A stretch of 8,550 nucleotides of DNA from Deltaproteobacteria bacterium (GTDB lineage Bacteria; Desulfobacterota; Desulfobacteria; Desulfobacterales; JAUVGT01), in NCBI GenBank assembly GCA_030593645.1, contig JAUVGT010000210.1, positions 1-8,550 on the forward strand, given 5' to 3'. This document shows positions 1-6,019 of this stretch, in pieces. The first letter of the stretch is position 1, and every line of letters starts with the position of its first letter. The position numbers and the translations under genes were made by a program. The notes beneath the pieces are model-generated. The model ran no database searches. It saw only the letters and a list, made by a program, of their open reading frames with translations, and was not told the origin of the DNA.

Positions 1-158
1 GTTTCGTAAAGAGTTCAAATTCAAGGTGTGCAATTTTTGTAATGATGAAGCGTACTTATCGGACCCGCCCTGTTAAATCTGTCTTTTTATTTAACAGGGG
101 AGTTGAATCATTGCAAAATGCAGCACAACGCAGAAGTTGGACTTTTTACGAAACCGTC
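1..158. repeat. Family A inverted-repeat element, copy 1 (left end outside window)
   Basis: This non-coding MITE-like element begins before the window. It matches copy 2 (589-780) over its full visible length with only two differences, near positions 27 and 31. The right end is GGACTTTTTACGAAACCGTC, followed by AAGCTT (159-164), which fits the AA(N2-3)TT junctions seen at the other copies. Its interior holds a perfect 11-bp stem, CCCTGTTAAAT (68-78) with ATTTAACAGGG (89-99), around a 10-nt loop. There is no transposase, so if mobile it would need one supplied elsewhere. It lies in the same orientation as copy 2, with the membrane-protein gene between them. Confidence 0.85.
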
Positions 159-546
159 AAGCTTTTCTCTTATATTTATTAGATAACCAAATATAAAAAA
201 ATGAAATTGAAAGACTTGACTCTACAATAATTGCAGGGAGAATATTGTTACCTATAAAACCACGCATAAATTCATAAGTTCCCGTCATGGCGAATCCTGA
301 CATTGTTACACAAATACCTAGTGAAATAGCCTGCCTGGCTTGAGAATGAGGGATACTTCGAGCAAAAAACATCAAAACACTGATCCCTAACATTAGCATA
401 GAAGCACGACGCGCAAGAAAATAGGCTGTTTCATTCCCTTCGATTCCCATATCGGTAAAAAATGATTGAGGAAAAAAGAAAAGTATACAAAACAGGTAAA
501 AACAAAGCACAGAAGTAAAAATACTCAAAATTTTAAACTTTTTCAT
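157..546 (-). CDS. Small four-helix integral membrane protein, uncharacterised
   Basis: The 129-residue hydrophobic protein has four likely membrane helices, at about residues 5-26, 43-63, 72-92 and 101-121. The loop between helices 2 and 3 has an F-A-R ... A-R-Q-A-I pattern (residues 61-74) that I recall from uncharacterised small bacterial membrane proteins of the DUF4345-like kind; that family link is tentative. It has no catalytic motif and no evident signal peptide beyond the first helix. The ATG is preceded by a modest GGAA ribosome site. The stop TGA (157-159) is formed with the terminal TTGA of repeat copy 1, so the present C-terminus may not be the ancestral one. Copy 2 sits 42 bp upstream and appears to separate the gene from a short leader ORF and probable promoter. 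Substrate and function are unknown. Confidence 0.7.
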   Translation of the reverse strand: MKKFKILSIFTSVLCFYLFCILFFFPQSFFTDMGIEGNETAYFLARRASMLMLGISVLMFFARSIPHSQARQAISLGICVTMSGFAMTGTYEFMRGFIGNNILPAIIVESSLSISFFYIWLSNKYKRKA

Positions 547-588
547 AATAATTCCATTTGGTTTTCTCTAATTTTCAAAATGTAACGG

Positions 589-780
589 TTGATGGTCTCG
601 TAAAAAGTCCGAATGAGACGGTTTCGTAAAGAGTTCAAATTCAAGGCGTGTAATTTTTGTAATGATGAAGCGTACTTATCGGACCCGCCCTGTTAAATCT
701 GTCTTTTTATTTAACAGGGGAGTTGAATCATTGCAAAATGCAGCACAACGCAGAAGTTGGACTTTTTACGAAACCGTCAA
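589..780. repeat. Family A inverted-repeat element, copy 2 (complete)
   Basis: This is the best full-length copy. The left end GATGGTCTCGTAAAAAGTCC (591-610) and the right end GGACTTTTTACGAAACCGTC (759-778) are inverted repeats differing at two positions. Both are bordered by TT/AA, and the 7-bp direct repeat AACGGTT lies immediately outside (584-590 and 779-785), a probable target duplication. The left end carries a second tandem TIR-like segment, GACGGTTTCGTAAAGAGTTC, starting at 618. The arms remain imperfectly complementary towards the centre, which is capped by the perfect 11-bp hairpin at 688-719. It contains no ORF of note. It behaves as an insertion in a minus-strand short ORF at 777-857. 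Confidence 0.88.
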
Positions 781-857
781 CGGTTAATAACCCAATTAAT
801 TCCTATTTTATGATAGTACCAATCCAGGGTGAATGATTTCATTGATTTACCCTCCAT
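777..857 (-). pseudogene. Short leader ORF interrupted by repeat copy 2 (5' part)
   Basis: On the minus strand, ATG at 842 follows a strong GGAGG ribosome site about 8 nt upstream; an in-frame ATG also exists at 857. The frame runs to a TGA at 777-779 supplied by the end of repeat copy 2. Joining across the AACGGTT duplication with the element removed continues the same frame for 13 more codons, giving 34 residues in all from ATG 842. Its TGA then overlaps the ATG of the membrane-protein gene as ATGA. This is the usual arrangement for translational coupling and argues that the ORF was real before insertion. The encoded peptide is basic and aromatic-rich and is not recognised. A 34-codon open frame alone could arise by chance; the ribosome site and the ATGA junction carry the case. 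Confidence 0.4.
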
Positions 858-1395
858 TGTAAAACTGGACTACATTAAACAAACAAAAAATTGTATATAA
901 ATATAGTAATTTTTAATTAAGTCAAGAAAAATATTTAAATAGTATATATTTTAGAGCTATTATTGACTCTTAAACCACTCTTTTCAGGGGTAAAATGAAA
1001 CGAAAAAAGGGACCGTGGGGTTTTTTGTCCAAAATCGCGTAATTTCCGATTACCCTATTCAACCTATAGATATAACAGCATTTATACCCGAAAATGATTT
1101 TGAACCAGCGAAGGAGTTTGAGCAGAAATCCGGGTTAATCCACCTCCGTAAATGGTTCTGGCCATCAGCAAGTTTGTACCTCTCATGCATTGAAACAGAT
1201 TTGCAATTTCCGGCTGAGTCAACACCATAGGTACTCTTATACTTTATTGATATTCCGGTGTGATTAACCGGAAAGGACTTTAAGAAGCCCGATCCCCTTG
1301 CGGTCAAGTGGAAACGACTTGTTCGGTATATTCATTAATCATAGATAGATAGCCTTGGGGACCTGTAATTTTCTTATGTGTACACCACAAATGTA
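858..1395. other. AT-rich intergenic stretch with unrecognised ORF scraps
   Basis: No convincing gene is seen here. An ATG at 995 has a reasonable CAGGGG ribosome site and encodes 15 codons before a stop at 1040. A different frame running through the T6 tract at about 1021-1026 stays open to 1230, so a frameshifted gene remnant is possible, but I recognise no family in either frame. A 7-bp stem, TTCCGGT/ACCGGAA, with a 7-nt loop lies at 1253-1273; it lacks a T-run and is not a clear terminator. The 8-bp palindrome GTGTACAC (1378-1385) lies just upstream of the methyltransferase promoter and could be an operator. The stretch may mark the edge of the accessory restriction-modification module. 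Confidence 0.4.
898..925 (-). promoter_or_regulatory. Candidate promoter for the leader ORF and membrane gene
   Basis: On the minus strand, TTGACT (920-925) matches a sigma-70 -35 box. It is followed after 16 nt by the AT-rich TATTTA (898-903). The -10 match is weak, and the surrounding sequence is so AT-rich that other placements are possible. It sits about 55 bp upstream of the GGAGG/ATG at 842 and points towards repeat copy 2 and the membrane gene. Confidence 0.3.
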
Positions 1396-1423
1396 TTGAC
1401 CTGATAGCATTGTTTTGTATAAT
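1396..1423 (+). promoter_or_regulatory. Strong sigma-70-type promoter of the methyltransferase gene
   Basis: TTGACC (1396-1401) and a perfect TATAAT (1418-1423) are separated by 16 bp. The expected start of transcription is near 1430, leaving an untranslated leader of about 50 nt before the ATG at 1480. This is the best promoter match in the window and suits a modification gene that must be expressed early on entry into a new host. The GTGTACAC palindrome lies 10 bp upstream of the -35 box. Confidence 0.7.
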
Positions 1424-1449
1424 GTTTATGTGTAATGTTGTTCAATGTT
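1421..1449 (+). promoter_or_regulatory. Three AATGTT direct repeats at the methyltransferase promoter
   Basis: AATGTT occurs at 1421-1426, 1434-1439 and 1444-1449, starting inside the -10 box and covering the probable transcription start and early leader. Spacings are 13 and 10 bp, roughly one helical turn. Repeats in this position are a plausible autorepressor site, and the methyltransferase itself carries a MerR-like DNA-binding domain. The function is inferred; in AT-rich DNA a six-base repeat can also be chance. Confidence 0.35.
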
Positions 1450-1479
1450 CTATAAACTTTTAAACCTTGGTAAAGAACT

Positions 1480-2544
1480 ATGGAAAATCATCTTACAATT
1501 AGCAAAGCTGCAAAAAAAATTGGAGTAAGCACTGAAACGTTGAGAAGATGGGACAGGACAGGAAAGTTCCCTTCACAAAGGCACCCTATTAATAATTATC
1601 GTGTTTATAACGATGAACAGATTGAATTTGTAATAAAAGAGTTAAAGCAAAAATATTCAACTGATTATGCCAACTCTTTGCAATATCGGATTAAACCATT
1701 TTTTGAGACAGATCGCGGCAAGCTGTTCAATGCAGATGTTGTAACCTTTTTTAAAACATTAGAAACCGCCTCTGTGCAACTTATTTTTGCGGACCCTCCT
1801 TATAACATTAAAAAGGCTGAATGGGATATTTTTGAATCCCAAAAAGAATATGTAGATTGGAGTATGGAATGGATAAAAGAGGCGCATAGGGTACTTGCCC
1901 CCAATGGTAGTATATACATATGCGGATTTTCTGAAGTATTGGCCGACCTTAAATGGGCTACAAACAGTCTTTTTAAGGCGTGTAAGTGGCTTGTATGGTA
2001 TTATCGAAACAAAGCTAATCTTGCTAATGATTGGGGCCGATCACATGAGAGCTTATTGCACTTGAGAAAAAGCGATAAAACGATTTTTAATGTTGATGAG
2101 GTAAGGATTCCTTATAATACCCATACCCTTCGATATCCTAAGCACCCTCAGGCAAAAAGTTCCCAGTATGGTAACGGGAAAAAATATGTGTGGACTCCCC
2201 ATCCAATGGGAGCGAAGCCAAAAGATGTATTTGAGATACCGACATTAACAAATAATTCTTGGGAGAGAGAAAAGCATCCGACTCAAAAACCCGTAGAGTT
2301 AGTGAGAAAGTGCATATTGGCTTCCTCAAATTCTGAGGGATTGGTTGTCGATCCTTTCGGTGGCTCAGGGACAACTTATGCGGTGGCGGAGGCATTCAAC
2401 CGTAAATGGCTTGGAACTGAAACTAATTTGGGATATTGCAAAATAATAAAAAAAAGACTACTAGACCGCATACATATTGAAAGAATTACTGACAATGGAG
2501 AGGAGATGGAAATAGTAGAACGACGTAGGAAATTAAGGGGATAG
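1480..2544 (+). CDS. DNA methyltransferase (beta class, DPPY) with N-terminal MerR-like HTH
   Basis: This protein transfers a methyl group from S-adenosylmethionine to an exocyclic amino group in DNA, most likely adenine N6 and less likely cytosine N4. Residues 5-50 form a MerR/excisionase-type helix-turn-helix (ISKAAKKIGVSTETLRRWDR). The catalytic motif DPPY is at 105-108. The cofactor motif DPFGGSGTT (291-299) comes after it, and the KHPTQKP signature lies at 265-271. The order motif IV, variable region, motif I defines the beta class. The variable region, about residues 160-260, should carry sequence specificity, which I cannot read. The 354-residue length is normal for the class plus the added HTH. 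It converges with and overlaps by 12 bp the predicted endonuclease gene, so the pair is read as a type II restriction-modification system. The ATG has only a weak ribosome site (GGTAAAG). The gene is AT-rich relative to 3740-4516, consistent with transfer. Confidence 0.92.
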   Translation: MENHLTISKAAKKIGVSTETLRRWDRTGKFPSQRHPINNYRVYNDEQIEFVIKELKQKYSTDYANSLQYRIKPFFETDRGKLFNADVVTFFKTLETASVQLIFADPPYNIKKAEWDIFESQKEYVDWSMEWIKEAHRVLAPNGSIYICGFSEVLADLKWATNSLFKACKWLVWYYRNKANLANDWGRSHESLLHLRKSDKTIFNVDEVRIPYNTHTLRYPKHPQAKSSQYGNGKKYVWTPHPMGAKPKDVFEIPTLTNNSWEREKHPTQKPVELVRKCILASSNSEGLVVDPFGGSGTTYAVAEAFNRKWLGTETNLGYCKIIKKRLLDRIHIERITDNGEEMEIVERRRKLRG

Positions 2545-3420
2545 TAATTTCCAGATATCTTCGGCAATAAATTTGGAAAAAGATGAAATGTGTTGATTGT
2601 AGGGAGCTTTTTGGGTGACGGGAGGCGGGTCAACAAAATAGACACCCTCCAATCGTGTTAAAAATTTTGTGTAAACCATGAACAGCCCTGAAACAAAAGT
2701 ATAGCTGGTTTTTTCTGTCTCTTTTCTTTGGACATCATTCAGGAAAATACCGACTACTTTGACTGGGTGTTTAGCAAACTTTTGCATTAAAAGTTTGTCG
2801 AGAAAAATTTTACCCATTCTGTCTTTTGAAGTAGTTTTAAGGGAAACAACAATTTCGTTTTTATCTATTGCCTTTGTTCCGGATTTCACAGAGCTGTGCG
2901 GAGAAACAATAATATCTGTTTCGCATGAGTAAAGTTTTTCTCCACCCTCGGATGGATAAGGAATTTTAAAAACAACTTTATCATTTTTTATACCTAAGCC
3001 AGTGATAATAAGTCGAATTAACTCTTCAAATCTATTTCCGACATGTTTTCTTGCACTGTTTGGATTACACAGGAAATCCATACCTACACCAATGGATTGT
3101 TGTATTGTGTAAACAACCGAGTCAATGATATTGTATTCTTCGCTTGTTACTGCTTTTCTGTCTTTTATTTTATCTACAACGGAAAGAAATTCATTGTATT
3201 TCCTATAAAAACCTTCGATGTCAAAAATGAATAATTTTTTGTTGATAGGACGAGCAAATTTTGATGTTCCAGCAACAACCGAAGATAGAATGAGGTAGTT
3301 TTTGGCTGTTGTTTTTTTTGAGACTACGTTTGGCAAATAGCCAAGTACTCTTTTTGCGATGCTTGAAAATTCATCAAGGCTTTGCTTAGGTGTTTGTAGA
3401 TCTTCTGGTAAAGATTTCAT
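2533..3420 (-). CDS. Predicted type II restriction endonuclease, PD-(D/E)XK-like
   Basis: This 295-residue soluble protein is assigned as the endonuclease partner of the adjacent methyltransferase from position and motifs. Residues 128-139 (GNRFEELIRLII) resemble the acidic helix that opens many nuclease cores. ETD (167-169) is followed 24 residues later by SLKTTSKDR (193-201), a beta-strand/lysine signature typical of PD-(D/E)XK enzymes. Position 193 is serine where the second acid usually sits, but D208 lies 13 residues after K195. This matches the shifted-acid arrangement known in the Cfr10I/Ecl18kI group. The ATG at 3420 is the first possible start because an in-frame TAA lies three codons upstream; no clear ribosome site precedes it, suggesting weak translation. 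The gene ends inside the methyltransferase stop region. I do not recognise the recognition-site family, and a nuclease of another role remains possible. Confidence 0.72.
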   Translation of the reverse strand: MKSLPEDLQTPKQSLDEFSSIAKRVLGYLPNVVSKKTTAKNYLILSSVVAGTSKFARPINKKLFIFDIEGFYRKYNEFLSVVDKIKDRKAVTSEEYNIIDSVVYTIQQSIGVGMDFLCNPNSARKHVGNRFEELIRLIITGLGIKNDKVVFKIPYPSEGGEKLYSCETDIIVSPHSSVKSGTKAIDKNEIVVSLKTTSKDRMGKIFLDKLLMQKFAKHPVKVVGIFLNDVQRKETEKTSYTFVSGLFMVYTKFLTRLEGVYFVDPPPVTQKAPYNQHISSFSKFIAEDIWKLLSP

Positions 3421-3739
3421 TAATCTGTTTTATTTTTTCAATATTTTTGCCAAATCGGCTCGGCTCTGGCTGTTGCTTATGTTGTGAGCTCACCTATCCC
3501 CTTAAAATAATAAAAAGGAAGAAGGTTCCAAGTTCTCTATACCTTTAGAATAATTTTCAAACGAAGTCAAATCAATGCAGCAATTTTCGGTGAAAATAGA
3601 AAACGTTAACAGGCTTACTTTACAGCAGATCATTATCATTACTCTATTTTACAGATATCCTTGTGGTATTGAAACGGCTCATTCGATCAAGTTTCCAAAC
3701 CATTAGCATATCTTCTTTGTGACAATACCTAACCGACTT
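3421..3739. other. Intergenic region upstream of the endonuclease gene
   Basis: No coding capacity is supported in these 319 bases between the endonuclease start and the end of the enoyl-CoA hydratase-like gene. It contains the 10-bp palindrome GTGAGCTCAC (3484-3493), immediately followed by CTATCCCCTTAA (3494-3505). The latter is an inverted copy of the 12 bp where the methyltransferase and endonuclease genes overlap. No strong promoter for the endonuclease is obvious, and no clear terminator follows the hydratase-like gene. Confidence 0.4.
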
Positions 3740-4516
3740 TTACCTGTTTTTCCACTCCGGTTTTGTTTTTTCAATAAACGCGGTAATGCCGCTTTGCGCA
3801 TCCTCGGCACACAGGTTCATGGCAATCGTGTTTACTGCATAATCAAACGCGGCACCATCCTGCTGATCAGCCTGGGCATAGAACCCTTTTTTCCCGATTG
3901 AGAGGACAAATCGGCTGGCTTCCGCGATTTGAAGGGCAAGTTTTCTGGTTTCTTCTTCAAGGGATTCGGCAGATACGACTTTGTTGATCAGACCGAGTTC
4001 TTTGGCCTCCGCGGCCGGGAAATATCGTCCTGTCAAAAGCATTTCCATGGCAGCCTTTCGGCCGATTGCCCGTACAATGGCCACACCCGGTGTGGTGCAG
4101 AATAGTCCAATTTTAACCCCGGGCGTGGCAAACTTTGCCTCTTGTTCGGCCACCGCGAGGTCACACCACGCGGCAAGCTGGCAGCCGGCAGCGGTAGCAA
4201 TCCCCTGAACCTGGGCGATTACAGGCTGGGGAATGGTGTGTATCAGCTGCATCATTTTTGTGCATTGATCAAAGATATGCTTGTTTTCCCTGACATCCTG
4301 GCCAACCAGTTCTTTCAGGTAATGTCCCGCGCAAAAGTGTTTACCGGCCGCTTTAATAATGACCACTTTGATCGATTCATCTTTGGAAACGTTTGTGAGC
4401 GCATCCGTCATTTCAATGACCATTCTTTTGGAAAGCGCGTTAATTTTTGAAGGGTTGTTTAAAGTCAGGTAAGCAATCGGCTCTTCGTATGAAAAGAGGA
4501 TTTCATTATAATCCAT
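3740..4516 (-). CDS. Enoyl-CoA hydratase/isomerase-fold protein (ECHDC3-like), catalytic Glu replaced
   Basis: This is a 258-residue crotonase-superfamily protein of typical length. The CoA/oxyanion-hole segment is HFCAGHYLKEL (60-70), the second glycine-rich segment is GIATAAGCQLAAWCDLAVA (105-123), and the TPGVKIGLFCTTPG loop is at 131-144. The pattern resembles the ECHDC3 branch. In classical enoyl-CoA hydratase two glutamates (Glu144 and Glu164 of rat crotonase) do the chemistry. By motif alignment the equivalents here are Gln113 and Gly133, so ordinary hydration of enoyl-CoA is doubtful; another acyl-CoA reaction or a binding role is possible. The start is firm: AAGGAG lies 6 nt upstream of the ATG. 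The gene stands alone, divergent from the TPR gene, with base composition richer in GC than the restriction-modification region. No fatty-acid pathway partner is visible in the window. Confidence 0.88.
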   Translation of the reverse strand: MDYNEILFSYEEPIAYLTLNNPSKINALSKRMVIEMTDALTNVSKDESIKVVIIKAAGKHFCAGHYLKELVGQDVRENKHIFDQCTKMMQLIHTIPQPVIAQVQGIATAAGCQLAAWCDLAVAEQEAKFATPGVKIGLFCTTPGVAIVRAIGRKAAMEMLLTGRYFPAAEAKELGLINKVVSAESLEEETRKLALQIAEASRFVLSIGKKGFYAQADQQDGAAFDYAVNTIAMNLCAEDAQSGITAFIEKTKPEWKNR

Positions 4517-4588
4517 TTTTTTCTCCTTTATCGGTCTGTTTATCGCGGAATCTTTGAATGTGATTATATAAAAAAGTTGTATGTACTA

Positions 4589-4616
4589 TTTATCACTTAG
4601 ATCTTTCAAGCGTCAA
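4589..4616 (-). promoter_or_regulatory. Candidate promoter of the hydratase-like gene
   Basis: On the minus strand, TTGACG (4611-4616) is followed after 16 bp by GATAAA (4589-4594). A separate TATAAT (4563-4568) lies nearer the gene but lacks a good -35 box. Either could serve; the leader would be about 30-70 nt. Confidence 0.35.
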
Positions 4617-4641
4617 GATATTCGCATACAGTTTCGTTTAT

Positions 4642-4670
4642 TTGACTTGGTTGAATAATTATTCTAAACT
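4642..4670 (+). promoter_or_regulatory. Candidate promoter of the TPR protein gene
   Basis: TTGACT (4642-4647) and TAAACT (4665-4670) are spaced by 17 bp. They point at the gene starting at 4715, with an expected leader of about 38 nt. The -35 box is good and the -10 box moderate. Confidence 0.45.
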
Positions 4671-4714
4671 GCACTCATATTTTCCAATTCTGAAATAAAA
4701 GCGGGGACTGTGTT

Positions 4715-5863
4715 ATGAGAAAACCTTATATCATGTTAGTTGTCGTCCTGGTTGCTTTTTCATTGGTCCATCTTTCGATTCATTCCTTTGCCGAAATGAA
4801 AACATACACCGTTACTGTTAAACAACCCTTTGGTGGAAGCCAGGCGCCTGATGATGCGAGAACGGCAGCTATCGCGAAGGCGAAAAGGGAGGTGCTTGAA
4901 AAGGCCGGGACATATCTGGAAAGTCTTACAATAATAAAAAACAATATGGTTGAAAAAGATAAAATCTTGGCCCTGGCTGCAGGTGTTTTAAAGGCGGAAA
5001 TTATCTCTCAGGAAAACTATTCAACAAAGGATTCTTTTGGAATAATCATTGAGGCCAGAGTTAAGATTGATACAAGCATACTTGAAGAACGCATTAATAA
5101 ACTACTTGGGGATGATGAACGATTCGAAAAATATCAAGAAAGTCAGAAGCGCGAAAAGGATTTGTTGGCCAGAATTGCGGTATTGGAGAAGCAGAACCAG
5201 AAATACAAAAAATTATCAACGAAAACACTGGAAAAGGAAAAACTGGAAAAAGAATTTTCAAAGACGGCACAAGAACTTTCGGCTGTAAAGTGGAGAAATA
5301 AAGCCTTAGACTTATGGGAAGATGGAAAATACAGTGATCCAGATAAAGCTTTAAATTACTTAAATAAAGCCATTAAGTTAGACCCGAAATACGCAAGGGC
5401 ATACAACAACCGGGGGAATGCATGGATAACAAAAAGTGAATATGACAGAGCGATATCGAACTTTAACAAGGCTATTGAGTTAAAGCCTAAATATGCAAAA
5501 GCATACACCAACCGCGGAATAGCATGGAGAAAGAAAGGTAAATACGGTGAGGCAATATCGGATTTTAACAAGGCTATTAAGTTAAAACCAAATTACACAA
5601 AAGCATATAACAACCGCGGGAAAACGTGGAGAAAAAAAGGCAAATATGGTAAGGCAATATCGGACTACAGCAAAACGATTGAGATAGACCCTAAACACGC
5701 AAAGGCACACTACAACCGTGGTTTAGTGTGGCAGAAGAAGGGTATGAAACAGAAAGCCGTTGATGATTTTAATAGTTATTTAAGAATTGCCGGTAATAAA
5801 TATGGGGATGCTCAAAATGTAAGAAGGATAATAAGAAAATTGGGATATACCCCAAAGTATTAA
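4715..5863 (+). CDS. Exported coiled-coil and TPR-repeat protein
   Basis: The 382-residue protein begins with a signal peptide (basic MRK, hydrophobic 6-20, probable cleavage after SFA at 24-26); there is no lipobox cysteine. Residues 27-130 form a small alpha/beta domain with an alanine/lysine-rich helix after DDAR and a VDTSILEERINKLL-type end. This is reminiscent of LPP20/FlgT-N-like envelope domains, a tentative match. Residues 135-190 are charged and heptad-like, a probable coiled coil. Five tetratricopeptide repeats follow, at about 192-226, 227-260, 261-294, 295-328 and 329-362; the middle three are nearly identical. TPRs bind other proteins, so a periplasmic scaffold role is likely; the partner is unknown. 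The start is chosen for its signal peptide and promoter spacing; the ribosome site is weak (GGGGA). Element B begins about 12 bp after the stop. Confidence 0.85.
   Translation: MRKPYIMLVVVLVAFSLVHLSIHSFAEMKTYTVTVKQPFGGSQAPDDARTAAIAKAKREVLEKAGTYLESLTIIKNNMVEKDKILALAAGVLKAEIISQENYSTKDSFGIIIEARVKIDTSILEERINKLLGDDERFEKYQESQKREKDLLARIAVLEKQNQKYKKLSTKTLEKEKLEKEFSKTAQELSAVKWRNKALDLWEDGKYSDPDKALNYLNKAIKLDPKYARAYNNRGNAWITKSEYDRAISNFNKAIELKPKYAKAYTNRGIAWRKKGKYGEAISDFNKAIKLKPNYTKAYNNRGKTWRKKGKYGKAISDYSKTIEIDPKHAKAHYNRGLVWQKKGMKQKAVDDFNSYLRIAGNKYGDAQNVRRIIRKLGYTPKY
5393..5698 (+). repeat. Tandem 102-bp TPR-coding units
   Basis: Three consecutive 34-codon units (5393-5494, 5495-5596, 5597-5698) share shared blocks such as GCATACAACAACCG and GGCAATATCGGA at the DNA level, not only in protein. 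A fourth, more diverged unit follows. This points to recent duplication of TPR units, and slippage or recombination could change the copy number. Confidence 0.7.
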
Positions 5864-5874
5864 AATGTCCTGAG

Positions 5875-6018
5875 TTGTGAAAAAATCGTCTTTAGCGTCA
5901 TTCCGGCGGAGGCCGGGCACGCCGTGAAGCTTTAGCGCTATCCAGTAATTTCATACACTTCTGGACTCCGGCCTCCGGCGGAGTGACGGGAAGACGAACT
6001 TTTTACGGGATCATCAAA
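5875..6018. repeat. Element B: GC-rich inverted repeat with a family-A-like right end
   Basis: Arms of 21 nt at 5896-5916 and 5968-5988 pair at 19 of 21 positions, plus one possible G-T wobble, around a 51-nt centre containing CCAGTAATTT ... ACTTCTGG. Outer segments TCGTCTT (left) and AAGACGA (right) extend the pairing. The right terminus ACTTTTTACGGGATCATCAA matches the family A end ACTTTTTACGAGACCATCAA at 18 of 20 positions. The left terminus (TTGTGAAAAAATCGTCTT) looks deleted by several bases. Being just downstream of the TPR gene, its stem could also act in 3'-end formation or RNA stability. I recall similar GTCATTCCGGCG...GGCCGG repeats as common in Desulfobacterota genomes. Confidence 0.75.
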
Positions 6019-6019
6019 A

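Noticed and set aside
1..785. CRISPR array or IS element reading of the repeats at the left end
   Set aside because: There are only two long copies with a gene between them, no short regular spacers and no transposase; an inverted-repeat element fits better.
1059..1307. Minus-strand ORF of 82 codons opposite the possible remnant
   Set aside because: It has no ribosome site and no recognisable motif, and its composition looks like random reading of non-coding DNA; not called.
3484..3493. Palindrome GTGAGCTCAC as an endonuclease operator
   Set aside because: Perfect 10-bp palindromes arise by chance several times in 8.5 kb, and no matching site is present at the methyltransferase promoter.
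3494..3505. CTATCCCCTTAA, an inverted copy of the 12 bp shared by the methyltransferase and endonuclease ends
   Set aside because: A 12-bp inverted match is expected about once or twice by chance in a window this size, and the match does not extend. The position is curious but the evidence is too thin.
3627..3644. Fur-box-like stretch GATCATTATCATTAC upstream of the endonuclease
   Set aside because: Only about half of the consensus matches, it lies about 200 bp from the nearest start, and no iron-related gene is nearby.
4142..4450. Plus-strand ORF opposite the hydratase-like gene
   Set aside because: It is an antisense open frame caused by codon bias of the real minus-strand gene, with no start signal or domain.
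5356..5571. Minus-strand ORF across the TPR repeats
   Set aside because: It is an antisense shadow of the repetitive TPR coding sequence.
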